Origin: JBCFBK01 sp038562555
GTDB lineage: Bacteria > Bacteroidota > Bacteroidia > Bacteroidales > Prolixibacteraceae
NCBI GenBank assembly: GCA_038562555.1
Contig: JBCFBK010000066.1
Span: forward strand, 1 to 28,569
Direction: 5' to 3'
DNA: 28,569 nt
The position numbers and the translations under genes were made by a program. The notes under the pieces were generated by a model that was not told where the DNA came from, did not search any database, and saw only the letters and a program-made list of their open reading frames with translations. Positions 16,476-23,967 of the stretch are shown here, piece by piece (position 1 is the first letter of the stretch; every line of letters begins with the position of its first letter).

Positions 16476-16959
16476 ATTTATTTATTTTAAAAAGTTATGT
16501 AACATGAACTATTACACGTGACATATTACAACGCTAAAATAATGGAGTAAACCGAGTAAGACGTTACAGAATTATTGGGAACATTTACATGATTATTGTA
16601 TTCCTCTTTAAAAAGAACAGCGCCAGATGTCTGGTTACTTCAAGGCGATAAAGCCGGCTTGGTTTGCGATAAGTTGGCGTTACGAATAGGGGGATTTCGC
16701 GGTCAACGTTGCCTCATTGAACACTACCGGTGTTTTCGAGTTGGGATGGGCATAGGACCAATGGCAATAACCAGATTTTTTACCCGAACCTAAAAATGTG
16801 AATCATATAATTTCTTTCTATAATTGTGTAAATGGTTTTTTTTTAGTGCAATTAATTTTGTAAGACCATACTTAAATTTTAACAACCTGATGTTTTACGA
16901 ATCAAGATTGTTACCAGAAGGGGTTGTCTTATTGCTGTTACACCTAAATAATAATATAA
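16476..16959. other. Spacer between catalase and VIT1 genes
   Basis: A divergent intergenic region of about 480 bases. It holds the catalase upstream region with ATGTAACAT (16497-16505) and CACGTG, the structured 5S-like element (16630-16775), and a possible -7 element TAATTTTG (16853-16860) for the VIT1 gene, without a good -33 partner. A 65-codon plus-strand frame beginning with TTG at 16596 overlaps the structured element and is not believed to be a gene. Confidence 0.5.
16630..16775 (-). ncRNA. Structured 5S rRNA-like element, possible relic
   Basis: A 146-base block bounded by TCTGGTTA (16630-16637) and TAACCAGA (16768-16775). Inside are three paired arms: TTGCC-TC-ATTG (16709-16719) with CAATGGCAA (16759-16767), containing hairpin AACAC/GTGTT (16720-16734); GTTGGC with GTCAAC, enclosing CGAA/TTCG (16673-16707); and the palindrome AAGCCGGCTT. 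Read on the minus strand, the segment around 16738-16768 resembles the 5' domain of 5S rRNA (TGGTTATTGC near the 5' end, then CCCATCCC-AACTCG), but the downstream half does not match well and no 16S/23S genes are near. It may be a 5S relic, a small RNA or a mobile miniature element. Confidence 0.4.
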
Positions 16960-17649
16960 ATGAAAAGTGAAAGCCATTTTATAAATAGAAGTGGATGGCT
17001 TAGGGCCTCTGTGCTGGGGATTAATGATGGTATTCTTTCTACCACCAGTCTGTCCATTGGTGTTGCAGCCGCATGTGTGGAGCGAGACCCAATTATATTG
17101 GCCACCCTGGCAGGGGTGGTTGCGGGTGCATTATCCATGGCTGCCGGAGAGTATGTATCGGTAAGCTCACAAGTGGACATCGAAACTGCCGATTTGGAAA
17201 GAGAAAAATATGCTCTGGAAATTGACCCGGAAATTGAATTAATTGAATTATCCGCAATATATGAAAACAGAGGACTTACACGTGAACTGGCAAAAATAGT
17301 TGCAAATCAGCTTACCGTTCATAATGCTTTGGAGTCCCATGCGAGAGACGAGCTCGGTATAAATGAAATGACCCGGGCAAAACCCTTACAAGCTGCCGTT
17401 GTATCTGCAGCTTCGTTTTTAGCCGGCGGAATATTACCTCTGTTATTAGCTGTGTTTGCACCCTTTAAATACATGATAATCTTCCTGTATGTGTTCTCCA
17501 TCCTGTTTCTTGCTTTATCAGGAACCTTTGCAGCCAAAGTTGGCGGTTCCGGGATCAGCAAATCTGTTTGGCGAATATGTATCTGGGGTACGATTGTCAT
17601 GATCATGTCTGCCTTGATTGGGTATCTGTTTGGGGTGACCGTACATTAG
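16960..17649 (+). CDS. VIT1/CCC1-family iron/manganese transporter
   Basis: 229 aa. The VIT1/CCC1 signature is clear: NRSGWLRASVLGINDGILST with the Asp of transmembrane span 1, then GVVAGALSMAAGEYVSVSSQ in span 2. A cytoplasmic helical segment (about 68-125, LEREKYALEIDPEIELIELS and AIYENRGL) precedes three further spans (about 140-162, 168-188, 203-225). Such proteins move Fe2+ or Mn2+ out of the cytoplasm or into stores. It lies beside a manganese catalase, so a role in metal balance during oxidative stress is plausible. It faces the ppk2 gene tail to tail. Start ATG 16960 fits the family's short N-terminus. Confidence 0.94.
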   Translation: MKSESHFINRSGWLRASVLGINDGILSTTSLSIGVAAACVERDPIILATLAGVVAGALSMAAGEYVSVSSQVDIETADLEREKYALEIDPEIELIELSAIYENRGLTRELAKIVANQLTVHNALESHARDELGINEMTRAKPLQAAVVSAASFLAGGILPLLLAVFAPFKYMIIFLYVFSILFLALSGTFAAKVGGSGISKSVWRICIWGTIVMIMSALIGYLFGVTVH

Positions 17650-17701
17650 GTTTTAAGGCAAATGATGTTTTGGAGACTATGATTTGTTTTCACCTTGTTG
17701 G

Positions 17702-18586
17702 TTAAACTTCTTTCTTGGAAAGTTTTTCTTTGTAAAGGTCTATATTTTTCAGAAGATCAGTATCCGGCAGAGGTTCTGTAATGTCAGTATATTGAACCAT
17801 TTTTTCATAAATGATTTTTGCAACAAGGTATCGTGCTGCGGGTTTGTCGTCGGCCGGAATAATATGCCAGGGGGCATAGGGAAAGGATGTTTTGTTTATA
17901 GCGTCTTCGTAGTAGTTTTGATACTTTCCCCAAAGCTCCCTTTCGGTTAAATCGCCGGCTGCAAATTTCCAGTTTTTCTCTTTTTTTTCAAGCCTTCTCA
18001 ATAAGCGTAATCTTTGCTCCTCTTTGCTCAGGTGCAGGAAAAACTTAAAAACGATGACTCCGTTTTGGGTAATATGGTCCTCAAAATTTCTAATTTGGTT
18101 AAATCGGCTATCCCAAAAATCGGCAGGTATATCCTCCACTTTTTCGATCCCCGGGATATTCTCGAAAAGCAGGTATTCCGGATGTACCCGGGTTACCAAC
18201 ACATTTTCATAATGGCTACGGTTAAAGATTGCGTACTTTCCTTTCTCAGGCAAAGCAATGTAGTGACGCCATAAATAATCGTGCTGCAGTTCCTTTTTGC
18301 CTGGCGACTTAAAACTATGAACCACTACACCGCGGGGATTAAACTTACTGAACACCTCTCTTATCAGGCTATCTTTTCCCGATGTATCCATGCCCTGCAA
18401 GCACACGAGCACCCCGTAACGGCCGTGAGCATATAAGGTGTTTTGTAGTCTGGCAAGCTTCTTTCCGACTTCTTCCAGTGCTTTCTTCTTTTCCTTTTTC
18501 GATTTGCCGGTTTCAGGCTTTGTTGGAAATTCATCCAGCTTTACCGGGGTTGTAACAATAAAATCTGAGGTGCTTAAATGCTCCAT
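17702..18586 (-). CDS. ppk2: PPK2-family polyphosphate kinase
   Basis: 294 aa from ATG 18586. A start nine codons earlier is in frame but would overlap the upstream small gene, so the inner ATG is preferred. Visible motifs are Walker A with VCLQGMDTSGKDSLI, FNPRGVVVHSFKSPG, Walker B with FNRSHYENVLVTRVHPE, the IRNFEDHITQNGVIVFKFFL segment, and a lid with RLRLLRRLEKKEKNWKF. PPK2 enzymes transfer phosphate between polyphosphate and nucleoside mono- or diphosphates, so they regenerate ADP/ATP (or GTP) from stored polyphosphate. This single-domain size matches the PPK2 class common in Bacteroidota. It is last in a minus-strand series beginning with the DUF4142 gene. Confidence 0.95.
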   Translation of the reverse strand: MEHLSTSDFIVTTPVKLDEFPTKPETGKSKKEKKKALEEVGKKLARLQNTLYAHGRYGVLVCLQGMDTSGKDSLIREVFSKFNPRGVVVHSFKSPGKKELQHDYLWRHYIALPEKGKYAIFNRSHYENVLVTRVHPEYLLFENIPGIEKVEDIPADFWDSRFNQIRNFEDHITQNGVIVFKFFLHLSKEEQRLRLLRRLEKKEKNWKFAAGDLTERELWGKYQNYYEDAINKTSFPYAPWHIIPADDKPAARYLVAKIIYEKMVQYTDITEPLPDTDLLKNIDLYKEKLSKKEV

Positions 18587-18596
18587 AAATATGAAA

Positions 18597-18716
18597 TTAG
18601 CTGCATTGCCCAATCAAAAGCCAGATAACCACAAATACTACAATAGTTCCGAAACAGCCGCCGCCCAATTTCATTGCCCCGTAGCCTGCAATTAGTCCTT
18701 TAAAAATATTGTTCAT
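18597..18716 (-). CDS. 39-aa membrane peptide upstream of ppk2
   Basis: A complete short frame, ATG at 18716 and TAA at 18597-18599, reading MNNIFKGLIAGYGAMKLGGG then a hydrophobic span (CFGTIVVFVVIWLLIG) and a Cys-Ser end. It stops 10 bases before the preferred ppk2 start, an operon-like spacing. The basic, glycine-rich N-terminus (GYGAMKLGGG) before a single transmembrane helix suggests a deliberate small inner-membrane protein. Function unknown; it could anchor or modulate PPK2 or a stress response. Not a known toxin that I recognise. Confidence 0.7.
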   Translation of the reverse strand: MNNIFKGLIAGYGAMKLGGGCFGTIVVFVVIWLLIGQCS

Positions 18717-18727
18717 CGTGTTTTGAG

Positions 18728-18909
18728 TTATGTTTTTTCCTGTGCTGCTTTCACATTAAACGCATCTTTTGCTACCACTGATAATTTTTGATCAGATACT
18801 TTGCGTTCTCCGTCAGGTCCTCCAAATTGTTCGGGGAAAGTTTTGAAAAACGCACGCCGGGTTCTGAAACCCGTGCGTTGATCTGTAATTCTTCTACATG
18901 ATGGAACAT
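18728..18909 (-). pseudogene. Manganese catalase remnant, frameshifted
   Basis: Starting at ATG 18909 the frame reads FHHVEELQINARVSEPGVRF, almost the same as the start of the intact catalase at 15543-16475 (FHHVKELQFNARVSKPDVRF). A single-base deletion relative to that gene then shifts the frame; reading on in the next frame gives EQFGGPDGE, again as in the intact gene. After that, homology stops and an unrelated tail (KVSDQKLSVVAKDAFNVKAA) ends at TAA 18728-18730. It is therefore a second catalase gene reduced by frameshift and internal deletion, lying between the DUF4142 and small membrane protein genes. Confidence 0.85.
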
Positions 18910-18948
18910 CCCTGTTTAGGTTTTGTTTATTGCCGGATCCAATTCGTC

Positions 18949-19554
18949 CTACTTCTTTTGCAAGTCAATCGAGTGGTCCAGGTGCGTACGCATGTTGGCC
19001 AGTGAAACGGTTGCCCAATTTTTAATGTCTGCATCGTTGCTGTTGGTCGATGCTTTTTCAAAAATGTCAATGGCATCTTTGTGTTCGCTTACCATCATAT
19101 CGGCATACGCTTTGTCAAATTCAATTCCTGATTTTTCATTCAATGTTTCGTATGCGTTCTGTGCATCGTCGGTTGGTGACATTGGAATGGTAATCGTTTT
19201 ACTATTCGCAAGTGCCTTTAAATCAATTAACGATTTCGTGTGCACATCTTCCATCAATTTCCCCAATTCCTTAACCTGAGCTGTTGTTCCTTTTTGCTGT
19301 GCCAGTTTGCCTAACTGAATTTCTTCGAGGCTAATTTCGGCAGCATTAACAAGGAATTGTGCGTCTGCTTCCTGCTTGTTATTATCAAACATATCTTCGT
19401 TTTGTTCTTCGGCAACATCTTTGGTATCCGCTGGTTTTTGGCCCGATCCGCATGAAGCAACCATGAAAATAGCAGCAACTATGGCTGCCGAAATTAATGT
19501 TCCTTTTAAAAATGTAAGCTTGGCCTCATTTTCCCGATTTTGATTTTCACTCAT
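18949..19554 (-). CDS. DUF4142 lipoprotein (ferritin-like)
   Basis: 201 aa. After a short polar N-terminus comes a lipoprotein signal (LISAAIVAAIFMVASC, Cys about 35), then an acidic linker and a DUF4142 domain (about 60-195): DAQFLVNAAEISLEEIQLGK, AQQKGTTAQVKELGKLMEDV, HTKSLIDLKALA, FDKAYADMMVSEHKDAIDIF and LANMRTHLDHS. The fold is a four-helix bundle with His and Glu positions resembling ferritin-like proteins, but metal binding is not established. It is probably periplasmic or membrane-attached and common in stress clusters with catalases. First gene of the minus-strand series leading to ppk2. The palindrome AACAGT-TAA-ACTGTT (19583-19597) lies just upstream. Confidence 0.92.
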   Translation of the reverse strand: MSENQNRENEAKLTFLKGTLISAAIVAAIFMVASCGSGQKPADTKDVAEEQNEDMFDNNKQEADAQFLVNAAEISLEEIQLGKLAQQKGTTAQVKELGKLMEDVHTKSLIDLKALANSKTITIPMSPTDDAQNAYETLNEKSGIEFDKAYADMMVSEHKDAIDIFEKASTNSNDADIKNWATVSLANMRTHLDHSIDLQKK

Positions 19555-20025
19555 TTTGTTTTTATTTAATTTGTTAATTTTTAACAGTTAAACTGTTGTT
19601 GCGAGAGTTTACAAAGGTGGTAAGCAAAGCAGCGAATTGCGTTACACAATTTTAGCATAATGTTACATGATTTACATCTTGCTCCGGTAACATACCCCTT
19701 CTATTTGACGAGCACTTTTATGCACAGGGCAGATATTGATAACCGTTATTTTCAGCAGATTACCACAAGCGATCCCATTGATCTGACGGGTAAGAATTAT
19801 AGTCCTGAAGTCAGACTGAAAACGGTTGGGTTTACGTCTTGATCTATGTTTAATTGGGTTAGAGAGGTCCTTTCAGACAAATGATTGAAAACTTCTGATC
19901 CTTCATTTGACGCCGGCTTAACTATTCTGGTCGTTTAGTTGTTAAATAGGAGTCCTGTGAGGTTGCCACGGAAAGGTATAGGTATTCAACGTACAGGGCC
20001 GCAAAAAAGTAAACAGACTTTGACA
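19555..20025. other. Intergenic region upstream of arr
   Basis: About 470 bases between the divergent DUF4142 and arr genes. It holds two inverted repeats on the DUF4142 side, AACAGT-TAA-ACTGTT (19583-19597) and AATTG/CAATT (19634-19650), plus the palindrome ATGTTACAT (19660-19668). A 60-codon frame (19660-19842) is present but unconvincing. No clear -33/-7 pair was found for arr. Confidence 0.5.
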
Positions 20026-20472
20026 ATGGAACAAAACAAAAACGAACAGAGACCGGGCGGGCAGGGTGCTACGCCCTTCGCGCAAACTTATTTTCACGGG
20101 ACCAGGGCTGACCTGAAAGTGGGTGACCTCATTGAAGTTGGTTTTAACTCGAACTATGGGGAAAAGAAAAATGCAAAGTATATTTTCCTGACTGCGACCC
20201 TGGATGCTGCTGTCTGGGGTGCCGAACTGGCTTTTGGCGAAGGGCGGGAGAGGATCTATCTGGTAGAGCCGACAGGTGAAATCGAGGACGACCCGGACCT
20301 GACCGATAAAAAATTTCCGGGTAATCCGTCAAAATCTTACCGCTCCACGCAGCCGTTTAAAGTGGTGGGTGAAGTCACCGTTTGGCAGGGACACCCGGCA
20401 GAGCAGGTTAAGGCAATGAAGGAACATCTTGAACGACTTAAAGAACAAGGTATTCATTCACTGAACGACTAA
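20026..20472 (+). CDS. arr: Rifamycin ADP-ribosyltransferase (Arr)
   Basis: 148 aa from ATG 20026; the frame extends upstream but this start matches the family's length (about 140 aa). The protein has the Arr hallmarks: TYFHGTRADLKVGDLI with NAD-contacting His24, NSNYGEKKNAKYIFLTATLD with Tyr, AAVWGAELAFGEGRERIYLV, the segment EPTGEIEDDPDLTDKKFPGN with the catalytic-region Asp, and YRSTQPFKVVGEV. Arr enzymes transfer ADP-ribose from NAD+ to rifamycins and inactivate them. Chromosomal copies are common in environmental bacteria and may also modify other targets. It stands alone, with no mobile element visible around it. Confidence 0.95.
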   Translation: MEQNKNEQRPGGQGATPFAQTYFHGTRADLKVGDLIEVGFNSNYGEKKNAKYIFLTATLDAAVWGAELAFGEGRERIYLVEPTGEIEDDPDLTDKKFPGNPSKSYRSTQPFKVVGEVTVWQGHPAEQVKAMKEHLERLKEQGIHSLND

Positions 20473-20783
20473 ATCGGAAGTGCGGGATATGTAACCACAG
20501 CATCTAGCTACGCAGGTATCGCGTAATTTATCATTTCAAACTTAAGGGGTAAAATGCCAATTCCTTTCAAAATGGAAGAAGGGGAGTGGTGGTTGTCTGA
20601 TCAATTTCGGGGGGGATATTGTTCAGGACTGAAATTAAGCGCCTAAATATCAGCCTGATCGACTGCGTTAAAGCGATGTGGGCAAAAACACCGTCTTTAT
20701 GAATGCCTGTCTGGCAGTAATTTTATCCTGATAACAAGAAAAGCGTGTTAGCTAACTAATCGGAAATATAAATCTATGAACGA
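20473..20783. other. Intergenic region before the second susC
   Basis: About 310 bases without a gene. The only structure noted is a perfect 10-base palindrome GTTAGCTAAC (20747-20756), 28 bases before the susC start, and a small TGCC/GGCA inverted repeat (20704-20716). No convincing TAnnTTTG element was found. Confidence 0.4.
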
Positions 20784-23700
20784 ATGAGAAAAATCTTGCT
20801 AAATTTCTTGTGCCTGGCGAGCATGATCGTAATTTCAGGCAATCTCTATGCCAGGGAAAGGGCGTTCTCTTTTAAAGATGGCCCGGGCGTCTCAAACGCT
20901 GTAAGTAAACAGGCTTTGACCATTTCGGGAAAAGTTGTTACGGGCGAAACGGCGAACCCGGAGACCCTGATCGGTGTCAATATTATCATTAAGGGAACCA
21001 TGACCGGTACCGTAACCAACGCCGACGGGGAATACCGGATCCAGGTCCCTTCGCCGGAATCTGTTCTCGTATTCAGTTTTATCGGCTTTATGCCCCAGGA
21101 GGTAAAAGTGGGCAATAAATCGGTGATCGATGTGGCGCTGATGCCCGATATCAAATCGCTTGCCGATGTTGTCGTTATTGGTTATGGCGAACAGAAACGG
21201 GTAACCATGACGGGCGCTGTGGCCGGGGTTGAAGGCGGGGAACTTGTCCGTGCTCCGGTGGCGGGCGTGAGCAATGCCCTGGTTGGATTGGCTTCGGGCG
21301 TGCAGGCAATCCAGAAATCGGGAGAATTCGGGTACGACCAGGCTGATTTGCGGATCCGCGGTATTGCTACCTTAAATACTTCGGGAGCGGGCGCGCTGAT
21401 CCTGGTCGACGGCGTGGAGCGCAGTACGTATAACGATATCAACCCGAACGATATTGAAAGTATCAGTATTTTGAAGGATGCTTCTTCCACCGCGGTGTTC
21501 GGGGTGCGTGGCGCGAACGGCGTCATTATTATTTCGACCAAACAGGGAAAGCAGGGTGCGCCCAAAGTGAATGTTACCACCAACTGGGCAGCGCTTCAGC
21601 CGACTGTTCTTCCTGATTTACTGAATTCATATGATTATGCTTTACTCCGGAATGAAGCGGAGCGAAACATGGGCCGGACGGCGGGCTTCTCCGACGAAGA
21701 TATCAGGCTCTACCAAACCGGCGAAGACCCGATCTTTCACCCCAGCAAAAACTGGATGAAGGAGCTGATCAGGGACTTTTCGTTCCAGCAGTCGCACAAT
21801 GCCAATATTTCGGGAGGAACTGAAAAACTGAAGTATTTCGGCTCCATCGGCTATTTCAATCAAAGCGGCGGATATCACAAGCCCGAACAAAGTTTTGGCT
21901 TTCCGTTTAAACATGATTATGACCGGTACAACGTCAGGATGAATTTCGATTTTAACCCGATAGACGATTTGACGATATCGGTCAAGCTGGGTAATCAGAT
22001 TGCTAACAATTACATTCCCAACGGTGGCGCCTGGGGGGCTTTTGACAAGGCGGCAAACCTTCCCCCAATGACCAGTCCGGGTTATGTTGACGGGAAATAT
22101 ATTGAACGAATCATCGGACTTCCATCGGGGGTGCCAAACTATAATCCCTGGGGACAGGCCGGACCTACCAGTACCGGGGGCGCTTTCGTTACCGAAGACT
22201 ATTCCAGTACACTCAATACCAACCTCGCTGTAAAGTATAACCTCGACAAAGTGGTAAAAGGCTTATCGGTAAGGGCGATGGGCGCCTACGACAGTTACTA
22301 CCTGAAACATAGCGTACGGTCAAAATCGTTCCCGGCGTGGACCATCATCAAAGATGACGACAGTCCCCGGGGCTTCATTATGTACCAAAGCGCCGACGAC
22401 GGACCTTTTACCAGCATCTCGGAGAGTATCGGCGACAACAACAAATGGCGAAAAATCTATACCGAAGCCGCGATTGACTATAAATGGTCGTTTGGCGGTG
22501 CACATAATGTTTCCGGCCTAATTCTGGGCAACTTTCAACGGGCCTATTACCCAAACATGCTGTATAAGTTGCCTACCGCTTATCTCGGATTGGTGTCGAG
22601 GGTGACCTATGACTATAAAAACCGGTACCTCAGCGAGTTTAACATGGGGTACAACGGCTCGGAAAACTTCCCCGAAGGGAAACGCTTTGGTTTCTTTCCT
22701 TCTGTTTCGTTGGGCTGGGTTGTTACGGAGGAACCTTTTTTCCCGGAAAACGAGCTGCTTACCTTTATGAAAATACGGGGTTCATACGGCGAAGTGGGAA
22801 ACGATAAGATTGGCGGAAAACGCTATCTGTACCTGAACGGCTCGTACTCGCTGGTCAACGGAGGCCACCAGCAGGTCGTTTTTGGGGAAGCCGGTACGAA
22901 CATGGCACGCTATAACCTGTATCGTGAAGGAGATATCGGAAACCCGGATGTTACCTGGGAAAGGGCCAAAAAGCTGAATATCGGGGCGGAGATGAAGCTC
23001 CTGGCAAACAAGCTCTCGTTAACGGTCGATTATTTTACGGAAAAGCGTGACAACATTTTGTGGCAGCTTTCGACGGTGCCAGAACTGGTGGCCGCTTCAC
23101 TTCCCGCCGCGAACATCGGGAAAGTTGAGAACTACGGCTACGAAGCCGAACTAGGTTACCGCGATAAGATCGCCAGAGTGGATTATTGGCTGAAAGGAAC
23201 TTATTCGTTTGCGCGAAACAAAATCATCTTTAAGGACGAGCCGCCGCGGCCGCATGAATGGCTGTTGGCTACCGGCCGTCCGGTCGACCAGTACTTTGGG
23301 CTGACCTTTGAAGGTTTCTATAATTCATGGGATGAAATTAATGATCCCGAACGTCCCGTATCGCAGTGGGAGGGTGGCGGCCTGCAACCCGGCGATGCGA
23401 AATACAAAGATCTGAACGAAGACGGCAAGATCACAACCGACGATATGGGTGCCATCCGCCACTCAAACTGGCCCGAAATAACTTACAGCTTCTCGGCCGG
23501 TTGTTCCTGGAACGGATTCGATCTGTCGGTACTCTTTCAGGGGACCGAAGATGTGTCCGTTAGCTACGCTTCGGCAGCCGCCTATCCGTTTACCGCCGAC
23601 TGGGGTTCGGCGCAAAAGTGGCATACGGAACGCTGGACGGCCGAACGTTATGCCAACGGCGACAAAATCACCTTTCCCCGCCTGGAATTATCGCCCGACA

Positions 23701-23963
23701 AACAACATAATTACCAGCCATCCAGCTTCTGGGTTCAGGATGCTTCGTACCTGCGTTTGAAGAACCTGGAGTTGGGGTACAGGTTTACCTCGGATGTGAT
23801 GAAAAAGATTGGCCTTGAGTCGATGCGGATCTTTGTCAGCGGAAATAACCTGTTCACCTGGACCAGTATGAAGTACGCCAAGGATCCCGAAGCCCGCGAA
23901 TTATGGGGACGGGTTTACCCGACCATGCGGGTATTTAATGGTGGCGTTAATTTTCAATTTTAA
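20784..23963 (+). CDS. SusC/RagA TonB-dependent transporter without STN domain
   Basis: 1059 aa. A signal peptide (about 1-23, MRKILLNFLCLASMIVISGN then LYA) is followed by the carboxypeptidase-D-like domain (about 44-120: ISGKVVTGETANPETLIGVN, GTVTNADGEYRIQV, LVFSFIGFMPQEV), the SusC plug opening ADVVVIGYGEQKRVTMTGAV, the plug (ALVGLASGVQAIQ; LKDASSTAVFGVRGANGVII), and a barrel ending GGVNFQF. There is no STN domain, so unlike the first SusC it should not signal to a FecR partner. It imports oligosaccharides across the outer membrane. Its susD partner begins 4 bases after the stop codon, so they are certainly co-transcribed. Confidence 0.96.
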   Translation: MRKILLNFLCLASMIVISGNLYARERAFSFKDGPGVSNAVSKQALTISGKVVTGETANPETLIGVNIIIKGTMTGTVTNADGEYRIQVPSPESVLVFSFIGFMPQEVKVGNKSVIDVALMPDIKSLADVVVIGYGEQKRVTMTGAVAGVEGGELVRAPVAGVSNALVGLASGVQAIQKSGEFGYDQADLRIRGIATLNTSGAGALILVDGVERSTYNDINPNDIESISILKDASSTAVFGVRGANGVIIISTKQGKQGAPKVNVTTNWAALQPTVLPDLLNSYDYALLRNEAERNMGRTAGFSDEDIRLYQTGEDPIFHPSKNWMKELIRDFSFQQSHNANISGGTEKLKYFGSIGYFNQSGGYHKPEQSFGFPFKHDYDRYNVRMNFDFNPIDDLTISVKLGNQIANNYIPNGGAWGAFDKAANLPPMTSPGYVDGKYIERIIGLPSGVPNYNPWGQAGPTSTGGAFVTEDYSSTLNTNLAVKYNLDKVVKGLSVRAMGAYDSYYLKHSVRSKSFPAWTIIKDDDSPRGFIMYQSADDGPFTSISESIGDNNKWRKIYTEAAIDYKWSFGGAHNVSGLILGNFQRAYYPNMLYKLPTAYLGLVSRVTYDYKNRYLSEFNMGYNGSENFPEGKRFGFFPSVSLGWVVTEEPFFPENELLTFMKIRGSYGEVGNDKIGGKRYLYLNGSYSLVNGGHQQVVFGEAGTNMARYNLYREGDIGNPDVTWERAKKLNIGAEMKLLANKLSLTVDYFTEKRDNILWQLSTVPELVAASLPAANIGKVENYGYEAELGYRDKIARVDYWLKGTYSFARNKIIFKDEPPRPHEWLLATGRPVDQYFGLTFEGFYNSWDEINDPERPVSQWEGGGLQPGDAKYKDLNEDGKITTDDMGAIRHSNWPEITYSFSAGCSWNGFDLSVLFQGTEDVSVSYASAAAYPFTADWGSAQKWHTERWTAERYANGDKITFPRLELSPDKQHNYQPSSFWVQDASYLRLKNLELGYRFTSDVMKKIGLESMRIFVSGNNLFTWTSMKYAKDPEARELWGRVYPTMRVFNGGVNFQF

Positions 23964-23967
23964 CTAA

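Noticed and set aside
16630..16775. Integron attC site
   Set aside because: The block has complementary ends, but the RYYYAAC/GTTRRRY core pair is not present in the required arrangement and no integrase or cassette array is seen.
16596..16793. 65-codon plus-strand frame
   Set aside because: It starts with TTG, covers the structured 5S-like block, and its sequence has no protein-like domain; RNA structure accounts for the region better.
19660..19842. 60-codon plus-strand frame beginning at the ATGTTACAT palindrome
   Set aside because: No recognisable family, no promoter or start-site support, and a composition like intergenic sequence.
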